This document shows positions 1-5,580 of a stretch of 11,992 nt of DNA, one piece after another. Position numbers and translations under genes: made by a program. How positions within the stretch are numbered: position 1 is the first letter of the stretch; each line of letters starts with the position of its first letter. The notes beneath the pieces were generated by a model. It did no database searches, had not been told where the DNA came from, and worked only from the letters and a program-made list of their open reading frames with translations. Source of the stretch: Acidobacteriota bacterium (GTDB lineage: Bacteria; Acidobacteriota; UBA6911; RPQK01; JADFOI01); assembly GCA_029942065.1 (NCBI GenBank), contig JAPYTY010000038.1:1-11992 (forward strand). The letters run 5' to 3'.

Positions 1-1
1 G

Positions 2-2065
2 TTAACGGCTTTGGCCATATTCGTCAATGTCCTCCTGGTGGAAAAGCGGCTCTGGCCTCGAAAAGCGGACGGTTATCCCATGTGGCTGCACCACCTGGTT
101 CGCACGGCAGCCCTGGTGGCGGTCGCGATCAGCATCGGCACCATCTTCAGCCGAGCCGGCATCCTCCGCCTGGACGTGACAGCTGAACGGCTTCACTCGC
201 TGAGCTCGGAAACCCACCGTCTGATTGACGAGCTACCCGAAGATAGGCCTGTTTTTATCCAGGCCTATGTAAGCCCAGAGGTTCCGGAGCAGTTCGTTCA
301 GACGCGGGAGAGCCTGTTGGGGCTGCTCAATGACATCGACTCCATCGGGGGCACCCGAGTGGAAGTCTTGATCGAGGACACCGAACCCTTTACCCAGGAA
401 TCGCGTGAGGCGCGCGAAAAATTCGGAATCTTTCCCCGGCCGGTTTCGGATATGAACAGTGCCCGGGCCAGCTTTTCAGAGATCTTTCTGGGATTGGCCT
501 TTACTTCCGGCGCCCAGGAACACGTCATCCCCTTCCTGGATCGCGGCCTTCCCACCGAATATGAAATTGTGCGCAGCATCCGGATGGTGGCCCGGACCGA
601 TCGAAAGAAGATCGGAGTCCTCAATACTCAGGCCCGGGTCTTCGGCGGCCTCGACTTTCAAACCATGCAGACGACTCCAGCCTGGTCCGTCGTGGAGGAA
701 CTGAAAAAGCAGTACGAGGTGATCCAGGTCGCTCCCAGCAGTCCCATTCCGGAAGATCTGGATGGCCTGCTGGCAGCCCTTCCCTCGTCTCTTCCCCAGG
801 TCGAGATGGATATGCTCTCCGCCTACATCGATGGAGGACATCCCACTTTACTGCTGATCGATCCGCTCCCGGTCGTGGACATCTCACTGGCACCGACGGA
901 ACGGGCGGGCGCAAATATGAATCCTTTCATGCAGCAACAGGCCGCGCCTCCTCCGGAGAAAGGCAACATTCAACAGCTACTTGCACAGATCGGAGTGAGC
1001 TGGAACTCCTCCAGCATTGTCTGGGATACCTACAATCCGCATCCCGACCTGGCCCAGTTGCCCTCTGAGGTTGTCTTCGTGGGCAGGGGGAACGAAAATC
1101 CCGAAACCTTCAACCCAGGACATGCCTCCAGTTCCCAGCTGCAGGAAATGGTCCTGCTTTATCCTGGACAGATCCAGGCCGTCGGTGAAAGCGGCTACGA
1201 CTTCCAACCACTCTTGAATTCCGGGTTTGTGTCGGGAATTCAAAGCTACTTTCAACTGGTCCAGCGCAGCTTCCTGGGAGTTCAGCTCAATCGCAACCTC
1301 CCTCACATACCCAATGATCAGACCTATATTCTGGCGGCTCATGTTCGGGGACCTCAGGGGGAACCCAGCCCCGAGGAGTCTGAAGCGGCCCCTTCAGGGG
1401 AAGACCCTGACTCCGAGGAAACCCAGGAGGAGACTCCCGCGGCCTCAGCCAAGCCGGTCAATGTGATCGTTATTGCCGATCTGGACTTCATTTCCGAACA
1501 GTTCTTCGTGATGCGAGCCCAGGGCCCGGAAAATCTCAATTTCGACAACGTGACCTTCTTTTTGAATGCCATCGACGTCCTGGTTGGAGAGGAAGCTTTT
1601 ATTGGTTTGCGCAACAAGCGAATCCAGCACCGAACCCTGGAAAGAGTCGAACAACAGACCCAGAATTTTGTCCAGGAACGTGTCCAGAAAGAACAGGAAG
1701 CCGAAACGGATGCCCAGCTGGCTCTGGCTGAAGCCCAGACCCGACTCGAGGAGAAAGTCAACGAGGTAAGCCAACGTACCGATCTGGACGAGCAGACCAA
1801 GCAGATCATGGCAAGGAACCTGCAGGAGGTGGAAAGCCGCCGATTCGAGGTATTGAGAGCCAACATCGAAACGGAGAAAGAGGCCAAGCTCAGTGAGAGC
1901 CGGGAGAACATGGAGGCTCAGATTCGGAGCATCCAGAACAACATCAAAACCTTCGCGATTCTGCTGCCTCCCATTCCGGTGTTCGTGCTGGGGGTCTTGA
2001 TTTTTCTAAGGCGGGAACGCCGGGAAAGAGAAGGCGCTGCAGCCGCCCGCAGGCTGAGGATTTAA
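2..2065 (+). CDS. GldG-family ABC transport auxiliary protein, 5' end cut by window
   Basis: The reading frame is open to the left edge with no stop, so the true start probably lies upstream; a TTG at 11 is the only candidate start inside, and it follows in-frame Leu-Thr-Ala. The first visible residues (AIFVNVLLVEKRLW) look like the last helix of an ABC-2 permease, as in fused GldF-GldG proteins (inference). A transmembrane helix (about 95-160) precedes a periplasmic portion with the family signature LDVTAERLHSLSSET, typical of the ABC_transp_aux/GldG domain. An acidic Glu/Pro/Ser linker lies near 1354-1450, a long coiled coil rich in Glu, Gln and Arg at about 1620-1945, and a C-terminal helix (about 1950-2010) ends in an Arg-rich tail. 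The family acts with an ABC ATPase in export or gliding-type systems; the substrate is unknown. The next gene, DUF4340, starts four bases after the stop, a pairing commonly seen with GldG. Confidence 0.85.
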   Translation, partial: LTALAIFVNVLLVEKRLWPRKADGYPMWLHHLVRTAALVAVAISIGTIFSRAGILRLDVTAERLHSLSSETHRLIDELPEDRPVFIQAYVSPEVPEQFVQTRESLLGLLNDIDSIGGTRVEVLIEDTEPFTQESREAREKFGIFPRPVSDMNSARASFSEIFLGLAFTSGAQEHVIPFLDRGLPTEYEIVRSIRMVARTDRKKIGVLNTQARVFGGLDFQTMQTTPAWSVVEELKKQYEVIQVAPSSPIPEDLDGLLAALPSSLPQVEMDMLSAYIDGGHPTLLLIDPLPVVDISLAPTERAGANMNPFMQQQAAPPPEKGNIQQLLAQIGVSWNSSSIVWDTYNPHPDLAQLPSEVVFVGRGNENPETFNPGHASSSQLQEMVLLYPGQIQAVGESGYDFQPLLNSGFVSGIQSYFQLVQRSFLGVQLNRNLPHIPNDQTYILAAHVRGPQGEPSPEESEAAPSGEDPDSEETQEETPAASAKPVNVIVIADLDFISEQFFVMRAQGPENLNFDNVTFFLNAIDVLVGEEAFIGLRNKRIQHRTLERVEQQTQNFVQERVQKEQEAETDAQLALAEAQTRLEEKVNEVSQRTDLDEQTKQIMARNLQEVESRRFEVLRANIETEKEAKLSESRENMEAQIRSIQNNIKTFAILLPPIPVFVLGVLIFLRRERREREGAAAARRLRI

Positions 2066-2069
2066 TTTT

Positions 2070-3446
2070 ATGAGTGAAATTCAAAAGACGATGAGTCTGA
2101 CGGGAGTAGCGGTTTTGTTGGTTCTCTCAGCGCTCTTGACGGCACCCACGAGAATCACACCCGACAGTTTTATGGACCAAGGGGATCCCTTTTTCCCTGA
2201 TTTCACGGATCCCAATTCCGCCACTACTCTCGAAGTCGTGGAATTCAATGAGGATACCGGAGCCGCCCAAGCCTTCAAGGTCACCTTCCAGGATGGACGG
2301 TGGACGATTCCATCACACCATAACTATCCGGCCGATGGAAGGGACCGGTTGGCCCAGACGGCCGCAGGCGTCATTGAAATCAAGAAGGACGACTTTCGAT
2401 CCAACAACGTGGCCGATCACGTGGCCCTGGGTGTGGTTGATCCCCTGGATGAAACGGCGACCACCTTGAAGGGACGCGGGAAACGGGTCACCATCAAGGG
2501 AGGAAGTGGTCAGAATCTGGCCGACTTGATTATCGGCAGTACGGTAGAGGGAAGAAGCAGTCTCCGGTTCGTGAGACTTCCCGACCAGAAACGAGTTTAC
2601 GCAGCCCTTGTCGATATCGACATTTCCACCAAATTCGAGGACTGGATCGAGCGTGACCTGTTACAGGTCGAAACGCGGAACATTCAGCAGGTCACCTTGC
2701 GGGATTATTCCATCAACGAAAGGACCCGAACCATCGACCAGCGTGATGTGCTTACTCTGGACCGATCCGATGACGCCTGGAAGACCCAGGGACTGTCTTC
2801 CAACCAGGAGATCGACTCTGCCAAGATGGATGAACTGCTCGAAGGCATTGACGATTTGCCCATTGTCGGCGTGCGACCCAAACCGGAGGGGTTGTCCAGA
2901 ACTCTCGCTCGCTCCGACCAGACACCGGTATCTCAGGCCGATGCCCTTTCCTTGCAAACTCGCGGCTATTATTTCACAAGCGACGGCAGCCTGGTCTCCA
3001 ATGAGGGAGAACTGGAGGTTCGGACCAGTGAAGGGATCGTTTACACCCTTCGCTTCGGCGAGGTTCTCTATGGTTCCGGACAGACCGTCACGGCCGGCGG
3101 CCAAGGCGAAGAAGGCGATCAAGAGAGCGGCCCCGGGGAAAACCGATATCTCTTTATCACGGCAGCTTTTGACGCCAAGCTGCTGGACGACGAGCCTCCC
3201 GAACCCGGGAATACCGCCTTCCTGCACAAGGAGCAGGAGGAGTGGACGGACTCCGACCGAAGCAACAAGGAAATGCAGGATGAGCATGACCAGTGGCAGG
3301 AAAAACTCACCCGAGGGGGTGAACTGGCTGAAAATCTCAATAACCGGTTTGCCGCCTGGTACTACGTGATCTCCTCGGACAGTTTCGAAAAGGTCCGGCT
3401 CGGCCGCAGCGACCTGATCAAGGAAAAAGAGGCCATGGCGCTGTAA
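2070..3446 (+). CDS. DUF4340 domain protein, partner of GldG-family gene
   Basis: A 458-residue protein with one N-terminal membrane helix (about residues 9-25, VAVLLVLSALLTAP) and a long, probably periplasmic region. The stretch with FEDWIERDLLQVE (around residues 190-202) and the repeated beta-rich pattern 'RFGEVLYGSG' fit DUF4340, a family of unknown biochemical role usually encoded next to GldG/ABC-2 permease genes. A Gly/Glu-rich low-complexity insert lies at about residues 335-358, and the C-terminal part is rich in Glu, Asp and Lys. The start is well supported: TGAGGA at 2055-2060 sits nine bases before the ATG, and the gene follows the GldG stop by four bases, so the two are co-transcribed and probably co-translated. 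The function is inferred from family and neighbour only: an accessory subunit of the same envelope ABC system. Confidence 0.85.
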   Translation: MSEIQKTMSLTGVAVLLVLSALLTAPTRITPDSFMDQGDPFFPDFTDPNSATTLEVVEFNEDTGAAQAFKVTFQDGRWTIPSHHNYPADGRDRLAQTAAGVIEIKKDDFRSNNVADHVALGVVDPLDETATTLKGRGKRVTIKGGSGQNLADLIIGSTVEGRSSLRFVRLPDQKRVYAALVDIDISTKFEDWIERDLLQVETRNIQQVTLRDYSINERTRTIDQRDVLTLDRSDDAWKTQGLSSNQEIDSAKMDELLEGIDDLPIVGVRPKPEGLSRTLARSDQTPVSQADALSLQTRGYYFTSDGSLVSNEGELEVRTSEGIVYTLRFGEVLYGSGQTVTAGGQGEEGDQESGPGENRYLFITAAFDAKLLDDEPPEPGNTAFLHKEQEEWTDSDRSNKEMQDEHDQWQEKLTRGGELAENLNNRFAAWYYVISSDSFEKVRLGRSDLIKEKEAMAL

Positions 3447-3448
3447 GG

Positions 3449-3488
3449 TCGTGCGATCGTGCGTTTGTGCTCTCGTGCTGTCGTGGGT
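3449..3488 (+). repeat. Degenerate octamer tandem repeat, TCGTGCNN, five units
   Basis: Five consecutive eight-base units occur directly after the DUF4340 stop: TCGTGCGA, TCGTGCGT, TTGTGCTC, TCGTGCTG and TCGTGGGT. The first six positions are conserved and the last two vary. The same unit recurs in other gaps of this window. No coding potential or hairpin is evident in it. Confidence 0.75.
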
Positions 3489-3515
3489 CCCGTCACCCCG
3501 TCATCAAATTGCTGT

Positions 3516-3544
3516 TTGCCTTTCCAAATCGGCCCCTCTAAGAT
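3516..3544 (+). promoter_or_regulatory. Candidate promoter for the STAS gene
   Basis: TTGCCT (3516-3521) and TAAGAT (3539-3544) are separated by 17 bases and each matches four of six sigma-70 consensus positions. Transcription would start near 3551, only a few bases before the ATG at 3554, implying a leaderless message. This agrees with the absence of a clear Shine-Dalgarno sequence. It is a pattern match only. Confidence 0.3.
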
Positions 3545-3553
3545 CGGATAGCT

Positions 3554-3892
3554 ATGTCCATCGAAATGCGAAAGTCGGATGATGTCACCATTCTGGACAT
3601 CCGCGGCAGAATCACCTTCTCGAAAGGAAGCGGCGCACTCAGCGACACGGTTTCGGATCTCCTGGATGCGGGAGAGAAGAAGATTTTGTTGAACGTCGAG
3701 GATGTCCAGCAAGTGGACAGTCAGGGGATCGCAGAGCTTCTCAAGGCCCACATCTCGGTCACCAAGCAGGACGGCCAGATCAAGTTCACCGGCCTGAGCC
3801 CCCGGCTGCACGAGGTGCTCACCGTGACCAAGCTCCTCATAGTCTTTGACATCCAGGTAGATGAGCAGACCGCGCTGGAGAGTTTTTCTTGA
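3554..3892 (+). CDS. STAS-domain protein, anti-sigma factor antagonist-like
   Basis: A 112-residue single-domain protein of about the length of SpoIIAA/RsbV-type antagonists. It opens with a beta strand (VTILDIRGRIT), and after the second strand (KKILLNVEDVQQV) carries DSQG at residues 55-58. Ser56 aligns with the phosphorylatable Ser of the SpoIIAA DSSG motif, so control by a Ser/Thr anti-sigma kinase and a PP2C phosphatase is plausible from family knowledge. The later segment LSPRLHEVLTVTKL matches the usual 'spRlxxllxltgL' helix region. No kinase, phosphatase or sigma factor lies next to it here, so its partner is unknown; it could also be a stand-alone STAS protein of another switching pathway. 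No good Shine-Dalgarno precedes the ATG. It faces the minus-strand DUF2007 gene across a repeat-rich gap. Confidence 0.85.
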   Translation: MSIEMRKSDDVTILDIRGRITFSKGSGALSDTVSDLLDAGEKKILLNVEDVQQVDSQGIAELLKAHISVTKQDGQIKFTGLSPRLHEVLTVTKLLIVFDIQVDEQTALESFS

Positions 3893-3932
3893 GCCGGGTT
3901 TCACCACCAAGGCACGGGAAGAAGAAATTAAC

Positions 3933-3956
3933 CACAAAGGCACAAAGACACAGAGA
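3933..3956 (-). repeat. Octamer repeat, reverse orientation, CACAAAGG-type, three units
   Basis: Three eight-base units on the plus strand (CACAAAGG, CACAAAGA, CACAGAGA). Read on the minus strand, the middle units resemble TTGTGCCT/TTGTGGTT, the same degenerate family as the TCGTGCNN arrays elsewhere in the window. A related 'CCACCAAGGCAC' stretch lies just upstream (3905-3916). Sequences like ACCACAAAGGCACAAAG are, from memory, frequent in gaps of many environmental genomes. Confidence 0.6.
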
Positions 3957-4052
3957 AGCCGCCTTTATCTGAGCGAAGCGAAGGAAATTCTTTTCTTTGT
4001 CTTACTCCTCCATTCTCAGCCAGCACAGAAGGGGTGGTCTGGCCCGGGGCCA
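3957..4052. other. Gene-free stretch between STAS gene and hairpin modules
   Basis: Within the 415-base gap after the STAS gene, this part shows no convincing gene, promoter or terminator. A 116-codon frame crosses it, but its composition is that of translated repeats. Confidence 0.5.
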
Positions 4053-4074
4053 TCCGGAATCGGCGCACTGAGGC
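4053..4074 (+). repeat. Orphan fragment of the REP-like element that flanks the NCS2 gene
   Basis: These 22 bases (beginning TCCGGAATCGGCGCACTG) are identical to the central part of the inner repeat found upstream of the NCS2 permease gene, read on the minus strand there (within 11360-11428). The remaining hairpin arms are missing, so this is a remnant or half-site of the same family about 6-7 kb away. Confidence 0.65.
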
Positions 4075-4126
4075 ATACATCCCCAGAAAATCCTTTACAC
4101 AGAGCATTCTGCTTGCATTCTTCCGT

Positions 4127-4210
4127 AGCCCTGAAAGGGCGGAATAGAATAGCCTGGAGCGTGAGCCCCAGGTCGTTCAGGGCAACAAGTAGAAGAGCCC
4201 TGCAGGGGTG
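4127..4210 (+). repeat. 84-base triple-hairpin module, copy A
   Basis: Three hairpins in a row: AGCCCTGAAAGGGCG at the left end, a central imperfect palindrome CCTGGAGCGTGAGCCCCAGG (4153-4172), and GCCCTGCAGGGG at the right end, joined by short AT-richer spacers. The same three-part plan occurs in opposite orientation at 4240-4323 with exactly the same length. The architecture resembles REP/BIME-type extragenic palindromes. Confidence 0.75.
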
Positions 4211-4239
4211 AAGTAGGCCCATTGACGGTTTTCCTACAT

Positions 4240-4323
4240 CGCCCTTACAGGGCTCCTTTACTAACAATTCCTTCAATCCTGGGGCTCACGCCCCAGGCTA
4301 TTTCACATCACCCCTTCGGGGTT
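4240..4323 (-). repeat. 84-base triple-hairpin module, copy B (inverted)
   Basis: Inverted counterpart of the module at 4127-4210. The central palindrome is perfect here on the minus strand, CCTGGGGCGTGAGCCCCAGG, and the flanking hairpins are ACCCCGAAGGGGT (4310-4322) and AGCCCTGTAAGGGCG (4240-4254). The stop codon and last few codons of the DUF2007 gene lie inside the ACCCC/GGGGT hairpin, so the module may also serve as that gene's transcription end. There is no T-tract, so a classical intrinsic terminator is not supported. Confidence 0.75.
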
Positions 4324-4673
4324 CTGGACCCGCTCCCACCCTCATTATCCTCTTCCCAGAGGGCTTCCAGTAGACTCTCGGCTTCTACCAGATCTTCCCG
4401 CCGCACCTGGATTTCCACTTCCAGGCCTCCCACCGGATACAAACTATGCTGCCCCTTGTTTCTGACCAGATAGTCAATCCCGGCATCCTCGAGCAGGGAC
4501 TCGACCACGGCGATAGCGGAATCATTGCCCGATTTCAAGATCGTTACCACCTCAATCGATCCTTCCGGGACGGGAGCGACCTCCAGGGGAAGCTCCCCCA
4601 CCAGGGCGACCTGGCAATCGGAACACTCCAGGAATCCCTGCCGATACTCTGCCTTGCAGCGCGGGCAAAACAT
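4308..4673 (-). CDS. Zinc-ribbon plus DUF2007 domain protein
   Basis: A 121-residue protein. Residues 1-25 hold a small zinc ribbon with Cys pairs C3/C6 and C17/C20 (MFCPRCKAEYRQGFLECSDC). Residues from about 38 to 105 (EVVTILKSGNDSAIAVVESLLEDAG... VEIQVRREDLVEAESLLE) fit DUF2007, a small ferredoxin-like fold called a putative signal-transducing domain; no reaction is known. I chose the ATG at 4671-4673 because it begins exactly at the ribbon. An in-frame ATG at 4730 would add 19 residues that do not look conserved. The tail (EEDNEGGSGSRTPKG) is not domain-like, and its last codons fall in the hairpin repeat, suggesting the C-terminus was reshaped by that repeat. It is divergent from sdhC with 106 bases between starts. 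No Shine-Dalgarno is visible. Confidence 0.8.
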   Translation of the reverse strand: MFCPRCKAEYRQGFLECSDCQVALVGELPLEVAPVPEGSIEVVTILKSGNDSAIAVVESLLEDAGIDYLVRNKGQHSLYPVGGLEVEIQVRREDLVEAESLLEALWEEDNEGGSGSRTPKG

Positions 4674-4683
4674 GATTGGGGTT

Positions 4684-4692
4684 AGTTTAGCA
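4684..4692 (-). promoter_or_regulatory. Candidate extended -10 element for the DUF2007 gene
   Basis: On the minus strand the sequence reads TGCTAAACT, an extended -10 shape (TGn followed by TAAACT, four of six consensus bases). It ends ten bases before the ATG, with no recognisable -35. If real, the transcript would begin almost at the start codon. Confidence 0.25.
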
Positions 4693-4740
4693 GACAGGTC
4701 GTACTGCTCACCCGGCCGGCTTCCCGGCACAACAGTGCCC

Positions 4741-4769
4741 TTGAAATTTTTCCTGCTTCATGTTGTCAT
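4741..4769 (+). promoter_or_regulatory. Candidate sigma-70 promoter for sdhCAB
   Basis: TTGAAA (4741-4746, five of six consensus bases) and TGTCAT (4764-4769, four of six) are spaced by 17 bases. The predicted start near 4776 lies just before the ATG at 4780, again a leaderless arrangement. If this promoter is right, the alternative in-frame ATG at 4768 would lie inside the -10 element, which favours 4780. Confidence 0.35.
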
Positions 4770-4779
4770 GTTGCACGCT

Positions 4780-5580
4780 ATGACCTACACCCAAGCATTT
4801 TTAAAACGACGAGGCTTCGGCCAAACCCTGCGAACCGACATGTGGTGGGTTCAAACACTTGCTGTCTTTCTCGGATTCTCCGCTTTCATCGTATACGCCA
4901 CCTGGGCAGCGTTTCAGGGTGATCACTATCATTTCGGACCCTATCTATCGCCGTTTTACTCACCGGAGGTATTCGGGGGATCGGCTCACAGCTGGTTCGG
5001 ACCCAGGCCCGGATGGTGGCCTTTGTGGCTGCCCTTTTCCCCCGCCTTTTTCATTCTCTGGGCTCCCGGAGGTTTTCGGCTCACCTGCTATTACTACCGA
5101 GGCGCCTACTACAAGTCCTTCTGGGCGGATCCCCCCAATTGTTCCGTGGGAGAACCCCGCAAGGGCTACCGGGGGGAAAATTCGTTTCCCCTGATCGTCC
5201 AGAATATCCATCGCTACTTCATGTATGTGGCAGTTATGTTTTTGTTTTTCCTCTCCTGGGACGCCTGGAAGAGCCTTTGGTTTGAAGACGCCGCCGGCCA
5301 GGTTTCCCTGGGCATTGGCGTAGGCTCACTGGTGCTGACCCTGAACGTCTGCTTACTGGGAGCTTACACCCTGGGTTGTCACTCCCTGCGCCATTTAATC
5401 GGGGGCTTCATGGATGAAATCTCTCGATCACCAGCCCGACTGAAGGCCTACAATTGTGTGAGCTGCCTCAACCAGAGACATATGAGATGGGCATGGTGCA
5501 GCCTTTTCTGGGTGGGATTCTCTGACTTTTATATTCGCATGTGCTCGATGGGCGTATGGACTGATTGGAGAATTCTCTGA
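4780..5580 (+). CDS. sdhC: Succinate dehydrogenase membrane anchor, Sdh1/type F-like
   Basis: A 266-residue membrane protein with about five helices (roughly residues 25-45, 79-99, 139-160, 176-198, 233-250), longer than the usual 3-helix SdhC or SdhD. Strongly patterned motifs are LRTDMWWVQ (17-25), FGPYLSPFYSP (52-62), RLTCYYYRGAYYKSFWADPP (100-119), QNIHRYF (141-147), LGCHSLRHLIGG (198-209), and a C-terminal WCSLFWVGFSDFYIRMCSMG. These match the single-anchor complex II of mycobacterial Sdh1 type, whose anchor carries a quinone site and a membrane-embedded Rieske-type [2Fe-2S] cluster. Candidate ligands here are Cys103, Cys121, His144, Cys200, His201 and His205; I cannot assign the exact four. 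The start at 4780 gives MTYTQAFLKRRGF; ATGs at 4768 and 4840 are alternatives, and none has a Shine-Dalgarno. It overlaps sdhA by one base (TGATG). Confidence 0.85.
   Translation: MTYTQAFLKRRGFGQTLRTDMWWVQTLAVFLGFSAFIVYATWAAFQGDHYHFGPYLSPFYSPEVFGGSAHSWFGPRPGWWPLWLPFSPAFFILWAPGGFRLTCYYYRGAYYKSFWADPPNCSVGEPRKGYRGENSFPLIVQNIHRYFMYVAVMFLFFLSWDAWKSLWFEDAAGQVSLGIGVGSLVLTLNVCLLGAYTLGCHSLRHLIGGFMDEISRSPARLKAYNCVSCLNQRHMRWAWCSLFWVGFSDFYIRMCSMGVWTDWRIL

Noticed and set aside
2608..3369. 253-codon plus-strand frame overlapping the DUF4340 gene
   Set aside because: A +1 frame shadow rich in Ser, Arg and Pro; the DUF4340 frame has family motifs, a Shine-Dalgarno and an operon position.
3449..3488. CRISPR-like array
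   Set aside because: The units are eight bases and contiguous, with no spacers, leader or cas genes.
3861..4211. 116-codon plus-strand frame in the gap after the STAS gene
   Set aside because: It consists of the STAS 3' end and translated repeats, lacks a ribosome site and shows no domain.
4525..4779. A longer 351-codon version of the SdhC frame starting at 4525
   Set aside because: The added part runs antisense through the DUF2007 gene, has no helix or family motif, and the conserved anchor begins at MTYTQAF near 4780.
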